From: Amylostereum areolatum
Taxonomy: Eukaryota > Basidiomycota > Agaricomycetes > Russulales > Stereaceae
DNA: 64,000 nt
Direction: 5' to 3'
Assembly (NCBI GenBank): GCA_012932865.1
Contig: SAXG01000015.1
Coordinates: 496,001-560,000 of the forward strand
Shown: piece by piece, positions 1-7,914 of the stretch
Numbering within the stretch: position 1 is the stretch's first letter
How the letters are laid out: every line of letters begins with the position of its first letter
Position numbers and translations under genes: made by a program
The notes under the pieces: model-generated
The model's database searches: none
What the model was told of the DNA's origin: nothing
Seen by the model: the letters and a program-made list of their open reading frames with translations, nothing else

Positions 1-1974
1 GGGCGTGGTGTGCGCCTTGATGGCGGCGGTGGGCAGGCGGTTGCGGACGTGGATGTAGGCACTGAGCGCTTCTCCCCAGAAAGACGCAGGCAGGCCGGAC
101 TCCGCAAGCATCGCGGTGACACCCTCCTCAATGGTGCGATTTGCACGCTCCGCCACGCCGTTCTGCTGAGGGCGATTGCGCGTCGTATGACGGCGCTCGA
201 TCCCGTGCAGCGAACAGAACTCGTCCATGTTGCGCCCCATGTACTCGCCCCCCTTGTCGTCCTGCAGCGCGAGCAGCTTCTCGCCTGTCTGCTTCTCGGC
301 CCACGCTTTGAAGTCCTTGAACGCCTCGTACTGGTCCGACTTCTTGCGAAGCAGGTAGACGGCGTAGAAACGCGAGGCGGCGTCGATGTAGAGGACCCAG
401 TAGCGATAGCCAGAGGCGGTGCGGACTGGAAGCGGACCGTGCAGGTCAGAGTGGACGAGGGCGAGGCGCTTTGTGTAGACGGTGGTAGAGGAGGGGAACG
501 GGTCGGCATGCATCTTGCCAGCGAGGCAGGGCTCGCAGATAGGGTCGGGCTTCTCTAACGAGTTGAAGACGAGACCGGTGACGAGATTCTCGCGCACTAT
601 GCGCTGGAGACCAGCGTGGTTGAAGTGAGCCAGGCGGCGGTGCCATAGGGACGCGTCGAGCGGCGTAGAGGCGGCGAGCGCGGCGGATAGGGCGTAGTGC
701 GACGCTGTAGAGGTGGAACCATCGAGATAGGCGGTGTTCGCATCGTTGATCGTTGCAGTGAACCACACAGCGCCGTCCTTAGCGAAGGAGACGCGGCTCC
801 CCTTGATGGTGACGACGAACGCCTTATGCTTCGCAAGGTAGAGGACAGAGAGGAGATTATTGCGAAGATGGGGAACATGGAGGACTCTAGTAAACTCGAC
901 GGCACCCTGCGCCTTTCCTGCTACAACCGGATTGAACACCACTGAACCGACTCCTGCACTGTACACCGTCTTTCCGTCTGCGAGGCGAATGGGCGTGCGA
1001 AGGGGACGGTAGGAGGCGAAGAAGTGGCGATGCGGGGTCATATGAGACGTGGCGCCGGTGTCTGCATTCCAATCGACGTCAGCATCGAGCTGCAGCGGCG
1101 AGAGGGGGTCGGAAGGAGCGACACTTGCGGATGCAGCGCTGCCAGCGTGTTCGCCAGCAGGATTGAAGCCGTCAGACGACGACGAAGCGGCGTTGGCCTT
1201 GTCCCCAAGGCGAGAACGCAGGTCCTTGATCTGCTTCTGATAGCAGGTCTTCTCCTCGTGCCCGCTCTTCTTGCAGAACGCGCAAGTGAGACGTGGACGC
1301 GAGGACTGCCCCTTGGCCTTGCCAGATGCGCCAGACGACGACGCACTGAGCGCAGACGAAGCGTCCGGCTTGAAGAACTCGGGGTTGCGCTCCCTGTTGG
1401 TCTCCTCGCGCACAAACGCGTCCTTGACGCTGTCGGGGTCGAGCTTCTCGAGCAGGAGGAGGGAGGAGACGAAGGAGGAGTACTCCGAGGGGAGGGCGCG
1501 GATGTACGCCATGGTGGTGAGCTCCTTGTCGAGCTCCTCGAGGGTGAGAGACGCAGGGCGAAGGGAACGAATGCGACGCATAGCATCGTCGACTCGCGTC
1601 GCCATAGCGAGCAGGGACTCGTCCTCCTTCTTGCGGACATTGAAGAGGTCGTCATACGCGTTGAAGCGCGCGCCAGGCGCCTTCTTGACGTGCAGCGCCT
1701 CGAGCTTCGTCCACATAGCAGGGGCGTCGCGCCTAAGGTCGTCCACAGGACCTCGCTGGTCCTTGGAGATGAGGAGGTAGATGGCACCCCCAGCCTTGGA
1801 GCAGATCGAGGTGTACTCCTTGAGGGCGGCAGCAGCAGTATCCGCCGGCTTGGACGTCTCCCCCAGCACTACAGCGTCCCAGCCCTTGGTCTGGAGCCAG
1901 GCCAGAACCTCGTTCGACCAGTCCTTGTAGTTTTGGCCGGTGAGAGCGTCGATTTTGGGGATAGAGTCGGACAT
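1..1974 (-). CDS. copia-1 Gag-protease-integrase polyprotein, intact, runs off the window
   Basis: The first 658 codons of a Ty1/copia polyprotein, open from the ATG at 1974 down to base 1 with no stop found on reading the frame. Domain order is Gag, a CCHC zinc knuckle (CAFCKKSGHEEKTC, near residues 229-242), an aspartic protease with DTGA near 304, a GAG-pre-integrase zinc region (WHRRLAHF near 442), then integrase. The integrase D, D and E residues lie in HSDLHG (about 508), DDKGGEY (about 572) and QNGVAERANR (about 605). Protease and integrase before reverse transcriptase is the copia order. A 5' LTR and primer binding site lie upstream at 2670-3132 in the same orientation. Unlike the related copies in the duplicated block, this copy lacks the 4-bp duplication that breaks Gag from protease. 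Reverse transcriptase, RNase H and the 3' LTR would lie left of the window, so whether the whole element is competent is unknown. Confidence 0.92.
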   Translation of the reverse strand, partial: MSDSIPKIDALTGQNYKDWSNEVLAWLQTKGWDAVVLGETSKPADTAAAALKEYTSICSKAGGAIYLLISKDQRGPVDDLRRDAPAMWTKLEALHVKKAPGARFNAYDDLFNVRKKEDESLLAMATRVDDAMRRIRSLRPASLTLEELDKELTTMAYIRALPSEYSSFVSSLLLLEKLDPDSVKDAFVREETNRERNPEFFKPDASSALSASSSGASGKAKGQSSRPRLTCAFCKKSGHEEKTCYQKQIKDLRSRLGDKANAASSSSDGFNPAGEHAGSAASASVAPSDPLSPLQLDADVDWNADTGATSHMTPHRHFFASYRPLRTPIRLADGKTVYSAGVGSVVFNPVVAGKAQGAVEFTRVLHVPHLRNNLLSVLYLAKHKAFVVTIKGSRVSFAKDGAVWFTATINDANTAYLDGSTSTASHYALSAALAASTPLDASLWHRRLAHFNHAGLQRIVRENLVTGLVFNSLEKPDPICEPCLAGKMHADPFPSSTTVYTKRLALVHSDLHGPLPVRTASGYRYWVLYIDAASRFYAVYLLRKKSDQYEAFKDFKAWAEKQTGEKLLALQDDKGGEYMGRNMDEFCSLHGIERRHTTRNRPQQNGVAERANRTIEEGVTAMLAESGLPASFWGEALSAYIHVRNRLPTAAIKAHTTP

Positions 1975-2669
1975 AATGAGGAATTGGAGAGGATATACGC
2001 AAAAAGCGACGATTTGGACGAGCAGAGGTTCGAGGGGGCGCCGAGGGCGATGGGATAGGGCGATGGGGGCGGGTACGACGGCGATGGGGAGGGTGGATGG
2101 TCTAGATGGAGGCCTGAAGAGCGCGTACCGATAGCACAACGCGATGGGAAGCTACACTCGTCCGATCCCAAGGTGAAAATTTCTCGAAACAGCCTCCTGC
2201 AAACAACGAGCTCCTGAGGGCGAACGGCTTCAGCGACGGCTACCGCGTTTGGCGAGGGGGTAGGTAGGGTGGTAGGGAGGGCTGACGCGAAGCGAGGTAG
2301 CAAACGGTTGAAGGGGCGCTGAGGGCGCCTTTGATGTTTGTGGGAGGAGGAGGAGGAAGCGTCACAGGCTGTGGACGCGCAGCGACAAAAGCGACGGCCT
2401 TGGGGCTTGGCACGAAGTTGGATAGGGAGTAGTAGATGCGGAATATGCAAGGGCGAGGCGAACGGATGAAGGGGCGTTGCGTGCGCGCTTGATGTTGCGA
2501 AATGCGCGCCCTGGAGGATGGGGATGGCGTTGGGAGGCGACGGATGGGTCGTTCGACTTGAAACTCGAGGGCTGGGGCCTCTAGGGATGGTAGGAGAGGT
2601 GTGTAGAAGGACGAGGCGAGGGGGGTGCTGTGAGGCGAGATAAAAGCGATGGATGTTGGCTAGAGCGCA
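1975..2669 (-). other. 5' leader of copia-1, no gene
   Basis: The stretch between the primer binding site and the Gag ATG of copia-1, about 0.7 kb. Open frames here (for example on the minus strand from 2450) run out of frame into Gag and look accidental. Two imperfect copies of a motif containing TGAAGGGGCG and TTGATGTT lie about 160 bp apart (near 2310 and 2470), which suggests a small tandem duplication in the leader. Confidence 0.6.
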
Positions 2670-2681
2670 GGGCCCATAACC
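2670..2681 (-). promoter_or_regulatory. copia-1 primer binding site, half-tRNA type
   Basis: Reading the minus strand, the LTR end TTCAACA is followed at once by GGTTATGGGCCC. This complements GGGCCCATAACC, the anticodon arm of eukaryotic initiator tRNA-Met, rather than a tRNA 3' end. Drosophila copia is known to prime from a cut initiator tRNA-Met and has a primer site starting with this same string. The site fixes the orientation of the 451-bp LTR family. Confidence 0.8.
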
Positions 2682-3132
2682 TGTTGAAGTCGCAGTTGAA
2701 GGGGCTAGCCAACTAGCTAGGGACGCTCAGAACTGACACAAACAGTGGATTGCTGCAGCACAGAATGAGCGACTGAGAAACAAGACAGAAACGAGCAAAG
2801 GGCATACCTGCAGCACAGAATGAGCGACTGAGGAGGAGCAGACGCGTGTGGCTGCAGGTAGAGGCCATGGAGCGTGGGAGGAAACTCGGAATAAGCCGAG
2901 AATCGACCTAAAGCGGTAACTAACTCGAAACTGAAGCTAGGGAAGCTAGCTCAGGCTGAACTACAGTAAGTACAGTACAATAGCGAACAGTGGGTGAAGT
3001 GGAGAGGGCATGTGAGGGTATAGACGCGGAATTAGATGATAATAGGGTGAATGGAGCGGAATAGACGCGAATAGAAGGGAGATAGAACAGAATAAAGGCG
3101 TAGAAATCAGACATAAACGAATATCTTCAACA
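2682..3132 (-). repeat. 5' LTR of copia-1 (451 bp)
   Basis: Bounded by TGTTGAAG and CTTCAACA, the short inverted termini of a copia LTR. It is followed on the minus strand by the primer binding site, so it is a true 5' LTR. The flank outside it (GTTCC from 3133) lies in an older copia integrase fragment. The duplicate block carries that fragment without an LTR near 12323, so copia-1 inserted here. A 64-codon ATG frame starts at 3114 on the minus strand and is present in most copies of this LTR; its meaning is doubtful. Confidence 0.88.
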
Positions 3133-3512
3133 GTTCCATCTCTACAGTGTTGTACTACGCCCTTTCCACCGCGCTCGCTGCCTCTATGCCTCTCGACGCG
3201 TGTCTATGGTACCGCCGCCTTGCGCACTTCAACTATGCTGGCCTCCAGCACATAGTGCACGAGAACCTCGTCACTGGTCTGATCTTCAACCCATTAGAGA
3301 AGCCCGACCCTATCTGCGAGCCCTGCCTTGCTGGCAAGATGCATGTTGACCCGTTCCCCTCCTCTACCACTATTTACACAAAGTGCCTCACCATCGTCCT
3401 CTCCGACTTGTGTAGTCCGCTTCCAGTCCGCACCGCCTTATTGACTATGTAGGGATATTGGGTCATCCTAGCCGACCTTACATCATGTATGGTCTGTTCG
3501 CGCTAACACCCC
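3133..3512 (+). pseudogene. decayed copia integrase fragment
   Basis: Matches the GAG-pre-integrase and early integrase region of the intact copia copies (LWYRRLAHFNYAGLQ against LWHRRLAHFNHAGLQ). It keeps the CEPCLAGK motif but loses the first catalytic aspartate context (LSDLCSPLP against HSDLHGPLP). A stop follows near 3450, after which weak homology continues to about 3512. Many differences from the intact copies are C-to-T or G-to-A, as in GCGTCGCAC becoming GTGTTGTAC. The left part is cut off by the copia-1 insertion; the duplicate at 12305 extends further left. Confidence 0.8.
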
Positions 3513-4298
3513 CCCCCAAGTTGTCATATGGTGCTCGGCGCCTATACAGCACTACTTTTGTGCAGCAGCCAAATCAGCGGTCCAGCGAGAATAAATATGA
3601 AAAAGATGAGTCAAAATGTACTGAGATCAACGATGTTGCCCTTGAATACATCCTTGACCTTCATACATCCTTGACCTTCACCTCAGCAGCCAAGAACACA
3701 GCCCAGTCCGAGGTATATAGTGTGCCGCATTCAGTGAGGAAGCAACAGACATAGTGGGTGGCATTGACGCTGCCGACATGGCGCATAAAGGGTGGACCTG
3801 CCAGCCTCTGCAGGATGGCCTCACACCATTCCACAATAGCACCCTCAACACCATTCTTCAGAAAGCGTAAGAATCTCTTGGGAGACTTCATGGGTGGTGT
3901 CGGAGGAGGTAGAGCCAGGAATGACACCGAGCCATATACGACGGGACCAAGACTCCCTTCTCCTCCTCTCCCGGCGGTCCATGGGTGAAGAAGCGGGCAG
4001 GGTCGACAGACGACCAGTTGATCTTCTGAGCCTTGATCAGGTCATGGCTCTCGGGACCAACACTGTGCCAGACACCATTGGGAAGAGCAAGAAAAGGCAT
4101 ACTGATCTCTTTGTGGCAGGCCGTAATGGGCTTCAGTCCTCGTGTGCTTGCGCAATGCAGAGCTGCTTGCGCTTGATGGTGAAGAATGGGCACCAACTCA
4201 TCCAGGTCTCGCATGTTGCTGCAGAGGCACATAGATTTGCAAAACTTTGGGGGAGCCGCCTACTTTGTCGTTGGTTGAAGGACTGAGTTGAAAAGCGG
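3513..4298. other. unassigned sequence in duplicated block A
   Basis: I recognise no gene here. Several overlapping open frames of 76-130 codons occur on both strands, but none shows a known motif and they overlap one another. A nine-C homopolymer lies near 3510. The same sequence recurs at 12703-13488. Confidence 0.5.
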
Positions 4299-4452
4299 GT
4301 GCTTCCAACATCGGACCGAGGCTGCTACACAAAAATGTTCTCGCTTCTCCAGGATCCAGTGGTCCGTGCCAAATTATGTTCCTTTGTCCACTCAAAGAAA
4401 TGGGCCATGGACCCGAAGAAGCTGGCAGAGTACACGGCAAGCACATCGCATG
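4299..4452 (+). pseudogene. possible fragment of a fungal DDE transposon protein
   Basis: A short frame containing AKLCSFVHSKKWAMDPKKLAEYT. From memory this resembles an N-terminal segment of DDE-superfamily transposon proteins common in Agaricomycetes (an SKKWAMDP-KLAE pattern). It stops being recognisable exactly where the copia LTR begins at 4453, so it is cut off there. A profile search would be needed to confirm the family. Confidence 0.3.
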
Positions 4453-4903
4453 TGTTGAAGTCGCAGTTGAAGGGGCTAGCCAACTAGCTAGGGACGCTCA
4501 GAACTGACACAAACAGTGGATTGCTACAGCACAGAATGAGCGACTAAGAAACAAGACAGAAACGAGCAAGGGGCATACCTGCAGCACAGAATGAGCGACT
4601 GAGGAGGAGCAGACGCGTGTGGCTGCAGGTAGAGGCCACGGAGCGCGGGAGGAAACTCGGAATAAGCCGAGAATCGACCTAAAGCGGCAACTAACTCGAA
4701 ACTGAAGCTAGGGAAGCTAGCTCAGGCTGAACTACAGTAAGTACAGTACAATAGCGAACAGTGGGTGAAGTGGAGAGGGCATGTGAGGGTATAGACGCGG
4801 AATGAGACGATAAGAGGGTGAATGGAGCGGAATAGAAGCGAATAGAACGGAGATAGAACGGAATAAAGGCGTAGAAATCAGACATAAACGAATATCTTCA
4901 ACA
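4453..4903 (-). repeat. solo copia LTR, 451 bp
   Basis: Same termini (TGTTGAAG and CTTCAACA) and orientation as the copia-1 LTR. It has no primer binding site or coding sequence of its own. The flanking pentamers GCATG (left) and TTATC (right) differ, and the two flanks carry unrelated sequence. This is not what a simple solo LTR would leave and suggests recombination with an LTR elsewhere. Confidence 0.85.
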
Positions 4904-4917
4904 TTATCTGGGTCTCG

Positions 4918-5127
4918 TTGGTCCCAACGGACTTCTTCACCAGGGAACACATCGAGCGGAGACAGTCACAGGATGCGTCCCATCTTAACGACGACGACTT
5001 CAGTGTGCTCGCGTTCATTGCCAACAGGCTCGAGAACATGCGAGTCGAGGACATACGCTGCAACCCCCAATTGTATCCGAATATCAGTAACCGTGGGACG
5101 TTCATGGCCGGCTGCAACTTACTGTGA
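4918..5127 (+). CDS. hypothetical exon fragment, 69 codons
   Basis: A frame starting in the sequence right after the LTR and ending at a stop that overlaps a good 5' splice site (ACT then GTGAGT at about 5126). It reads like coding sequence (HLNDDDFSVLAFIANRLENM) and so may be one exon of a longer gene, cut on its left by the LTR. I do not recognise the family. An identical copy is at 14108-14317. Confidence 0.35.
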   Translation: MVPTDFFTREHIERRQSQDASHLNDDDFSVLAFIANRLENMRVEDIRCNPQLYPNISNRGTFMAGCNLL

Positions 5128-5935
5128 GTCCTATGTAACCCTTCTCGACTGCGTGCACGTAAGCATTGCAGAGCGCACGCGCGTACGCTCTGCGACGTTT
5201 ACACGCACTCACACGCGTTTCACTGCTATATTATATACACTGCTATATTATGTCTTTAACTGGATATATCAATAAGCTATGCTTGTCATGAACACCCTAC
5301 GTACAGATACGACCTACCTATTTTACATACAATTGTTATGAAGAATGACGAGAAGTTGAAGAAGAATTGTAACTGCAGGCCCACCACTTTCAACCGAGGG
5401 AATTGTGATAAAATCGGTTCTGGGTCAAAGTGCATAGTCAAAGTGCATAATCAATCGCTTCCGTCACATGGAGGAACAAGTGGAGTAAGCTCACCCTGAA
5501 TAAACCATCCCGATCATCGCTCACAGGCGCAAAACTCCTGGTATAGCCCTGTCAATTGACAGGCCTTCAGTTGAAACGTCGTTGGGGGCATTGCCAGTCA
5601 CAAGAAATCTGACAAGATCGGTGATGCCCAATCGGGGAACAGATTCGCTAGGATGTCGACCATTCGAGGATTGTCGACCATTCGCGGCGATACTAACACA
5701 TACATTGAGTTATCCAGCTGAGGTTCAGTGAGACTGGTGCACTCACCAAGATCCCCCCTCTGACAATGATGTTGATTGTTCAATCCATGTCTTCTAGAAG
5801 AATGTGTAGCAGATCATCAGCATCCTTCCCAAGCAGATATCGACAGGTGCACTTGACACATAATGTGTGGACATAGGGCAAGAACACACAGATTTCAGCC
5901 ATCCCTATGAAGCGAGTGTGAGTGAATACAGAGAA
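5128..5935. other. no gene seen
   Basis: An AT-richer interval between the hypothetical exon and the next LTR. It holds a short tandem duplication (GCTATATTATATACACTGCTATATTAT near 5223-5250 is an imperfect repeat) and small local repeats (AAGTGCATA twice near 5430, GTCGACCATTCG twice near 5660). No convincing coding frame. It recurs at 14318-15125. Confidence 0.5.
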
Positions 5936-6378
5936 TGTTGAAGTCGCAGGTGAGCCAACTAGCTAGGGACGCTCAGAACTGACACAAACAGTGGATTGCT
6001 GCAGCACAGAATGAGCGACTGAGGAGCAAGACAGAAACGAGCAAAGGGCATACCTGCAGCACAGAATGAGCGACTGAGGAAGAGCAGACGCGTGTGGCTG
6101 CAGGTAGAGGCCATGGAGCGTGGGAGGAAACTCGGAATAAGCCGAGAATCGACCTAAAGCGGTAACTAACTCGAAACTGAAGCTAGGGAAGCTAACTCAG
6201 GCTGAACTACAGTAAGTACAGTACAAATGGGTACAGTAGGTGAAGTGGAGAGGGCATGTGAGGGTATAGACGCGGAATGAGACGATAATAGGGTGAATGG
6301 AGTGGAATAGACGCGAATAGAAGGGAGATAGAACGGAATAAAGGCGTAGAAATCAGACATAAATGAATATCTTCAACA
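5936..6378 (-). repeat. solo copia LTR, 443 bp
   Basis: Same LTR family, with an 8-bp deletion near its left end (the stretch after TGTTGAAGTCGCAG). Left pentamer GAGAA and right pentamer AACGA do not match. Its right edge joins directly to an internal codon of copia Gag (NEVLAW), so the start of that Gag is missing. Confidence 0.85.
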
Positions 6379-7218
6379 AACGAGGTACTAGCCTGGCTCC
6401 AGACCAAGGGCTGGGACGCTGTAGTGCTGGGTGAGACATCCAAGCCGGCGGATACTGCTGCTGCCGCCCTCAAGGAGTACACATCGATCTGCTCCAAGGC
6501 TGGGGGTGCCATCTACCTCCTCATCTCCAAGGACCAGCGAGGTCCTGTGGACGACCTTAGGCGCGACGCCCCTGCTACGTGGACGAAGCTCGAGGCACTG
6601 CACGTCAAGAAGGCGCCTGGCGCGCGCTTCAACGCGTATGACGACCTCTTCAACGTCCGCAAGAAGGAGGACGAGTCCCTGCTCGCTATGGCGACGCGAG
6701 TCGACGATGCTATGCGTCGCATTCGTTCCCTTCGCCCTGCGTCTCTCACCCTCGAGGAGCTCGACAAGGAGCTCACCACCATGGCGTACATCCGCGCCCT
6801 CCCCTCGGAGTACTCCTCCTTCGTCTCCTCCCTCCTCCTGCTCGAGAAACTCGACCCTGACAGCGTCAAGGACGCGTTTGTGCGCGAGGAGACCAACAGA
6901 GAGCGCAATCCCGAGTTCTTCAAGCCGGATGCTTCGTCTGCGCTCAGTGCGTCGTCGTCTGGCGCATCTGGCAAGGCCAAGGGGCAGTCCTCGCGTCCAC
7001 GTCTCACTTGCGCGTTCTGCAAGAAGAGCGGGCACGAGGAGAAGACCTGCTACCAGAAGCAGATCAAGGACCTGCGCTCTCGCCTTGGGGACAAGGCCAA
7101 CACCGCGTCCTCGTCGTCTGACGGCTTCCACCCTGCTGGCGAACACGCCGGCAGCGCTGCATCCGCAAGTGTCGCTCCCTCCGACCCCCTCTCGCCGCTG
7201 CAGCTAGCTCGATGCTGA
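6379..7218 (+). pseudogene. copia Gag, 5'-truncated, copy A
   Basis: Copia Gag from NEVLAW onward. It lacks the first 20 or so residues present in copia-1 because an LTR lies at its left edge. The CCHC knuckle CAFCKKSGHEEKTC is intact. The frame ends at a TGA at 7216-7218 created by a 4-bp duplication (CAGCTAGCTCG here, CAGCTCG in copia-1), so protease and integrase continue in the +1 frame. The same 4-bp change is in copy B (15569-16408), so it predates the block duplication. Confidence 0.88.
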
Positions 7219-7411
7219 CGTCGATTGGAATGCAGACACCGGCGCCACGTCTCATATGACCCCGCATCGCCACTTCTTCACCTCCTATCGTCCCCTTCGC
7301 ACGCCCATTCGCCTCGCAGACGGAAAGACGGTGTACAGTGCAGGAGTCGGCTCAGTGGTGTTCAATCCGGTTGTAGCAGGAAAGGCGCAGGGCGCCGTCG
7401 AGTTTACTAGA
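7219..7411 (+). pseudogene. copia protease and early integrase, left piece, copy A
   Basis: Continues the polyprotein in the +1 frame relative to Gag: the DTGA protease motif, then MTPHRHFF and onward. Interrupted at 7411 by a TRIM whose target duplication is CTAGA; the coding sequence resumes at 7915. The uninterrupted version of the same sequence is in copy B. Confidence 0.85.
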
Positions 7412-7457
7412 TGTTGAAAACACAGAGGGACCTTCAGTCATAAAGTGAAACACAAAG

Positions 7458-7531
7458 TGGACTGGCCGGGGATTGAACCCAGGACCTCCCATATTCTAGA
7501 AGGGTGCTCTAACCAACTGAGCTACCTGTCC
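7458..7531 (-). tRNA. tRNA-like gene in TRIM-a right-strand LTR 1
   Basis: A 74-nt cloverleaf. The D stem GCTC-GAGC and the T stem pair fully, the T loop is TTCAATC, and the usual invariant bases are present (T8, A14, G18-G19, A21, T33, the T54-T55-C56 run, A58, C61). The acceptor stem GGACAGG against CCAGTCC has one A-A mismatch, and the anticodon stem has one T-T mismatch. Box A (TAGCTCAGTTGG) and box B (GGTTCAATCC) fit a Pol III promoter. The canonical reading gives anticodon AGA (serine), but the variable arm is short (5 nt), unlike tRNA-Ser, so isotype is uncertain and it may serve mainly as a promoter. Confidence 0.7.
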
Positions 7532-7751
7532 GATAGTGGGAACAGGTTGGTAGTTGATATAGAGAATATCACCGAGCTCTGATTGTGTGCAACAGGCCAG
7601 GGCTTAGCCTTATTTCAACACACCCCCGTAAGACCAGGCCTGATGTGATCTTAGGCACTCGCCACTTGTGCCCAACAGTAATCATGAAGGCGGGTGCTGC
7701 TACCATGTTGAAAACACAGAGGGACCTTCAGTCATAAAGTGAAACACAAAG

Positions 7752-7825
7752 TGGACTGGCCGGGGATTGAACCCAGGACCTCCCATATTCTAGAAGGGTG
7801 CTCTAACCAACTGAGCTACCTGTCC
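7752..7825 (-). tRNA. tRNA-like gene in TRIM-a second LTR
   Basis: Identical to the gene at 7458-7531, 294 bp further on, inside the second LTR. The pair is a product of LTR duplication during reverse transcription, not two independent genes. Confidence 0.7.
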
Positions 7826-7914
7826 GATAGTGGGAACAGGTTGGTAGTTGATATAGAGAATATCACCGAGCTCTGATTGTGTGCAACAGGCCAGGGCTTA
7901 GCCTTATTTCAACA

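Larger units (their letters stand above)
7412..7914 (-). mobile_element. TRIM-a: tRNA-bearing miniature LTR retroelement
   Basis: A 503-bp element of LTR 7412-7620 (209 bp), core 7621-7705 (85 bp) and LTR 7706-7914 (209 bp). The two LTRs read identical. Ends are TGTTGAAA and TTTCAACA. It is flanked by the 5-bp duplication CTAGA (7407-7411 and 7915-7919). On the minus strand the left LTR is followed by TGGTAGCAGCACC, a primer-site-like string matching the 3' end of an initiator-tRNA-Met-like molecule, and the core ends in a G-run (ACGGGGGTG) before the second LTR, as a polypurine tract would. No protein is encoded. Each LTR contains a tRNA-like gene. The empty target site exists in copy B at 16597-16601, so this copy moved recently. 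Confidence 0.9.

Noticed and set aside
10..558. 182-codon plus-strand frame at the left end, and the other long plus frames over 1-2058
   Set aside because: They are mirror frames of the intact minus-strand copia polyprotein, whose codons read sensibly with catalytic motifs; the plus frames show none.
2682..4903. LTRs at 2682 and 4453 as the two ends of one 2.2-kb element
   Set aside because: Same orientation, but no primer site after the inner edge of the minus-strand 5' candidate and no polypurine tract; the LTR at 2682 has its primer site on the other side and belongs to copia-1.
6388..7146. 252-codon minus-strand frame over copia Gag (also at 15578 and, on the plus strand, 1024-2058)
   Set aside because: Recurs in all copies only because the opposite strand encodes Gag; composition is Arg/Leu/Glu-rich mirror text.
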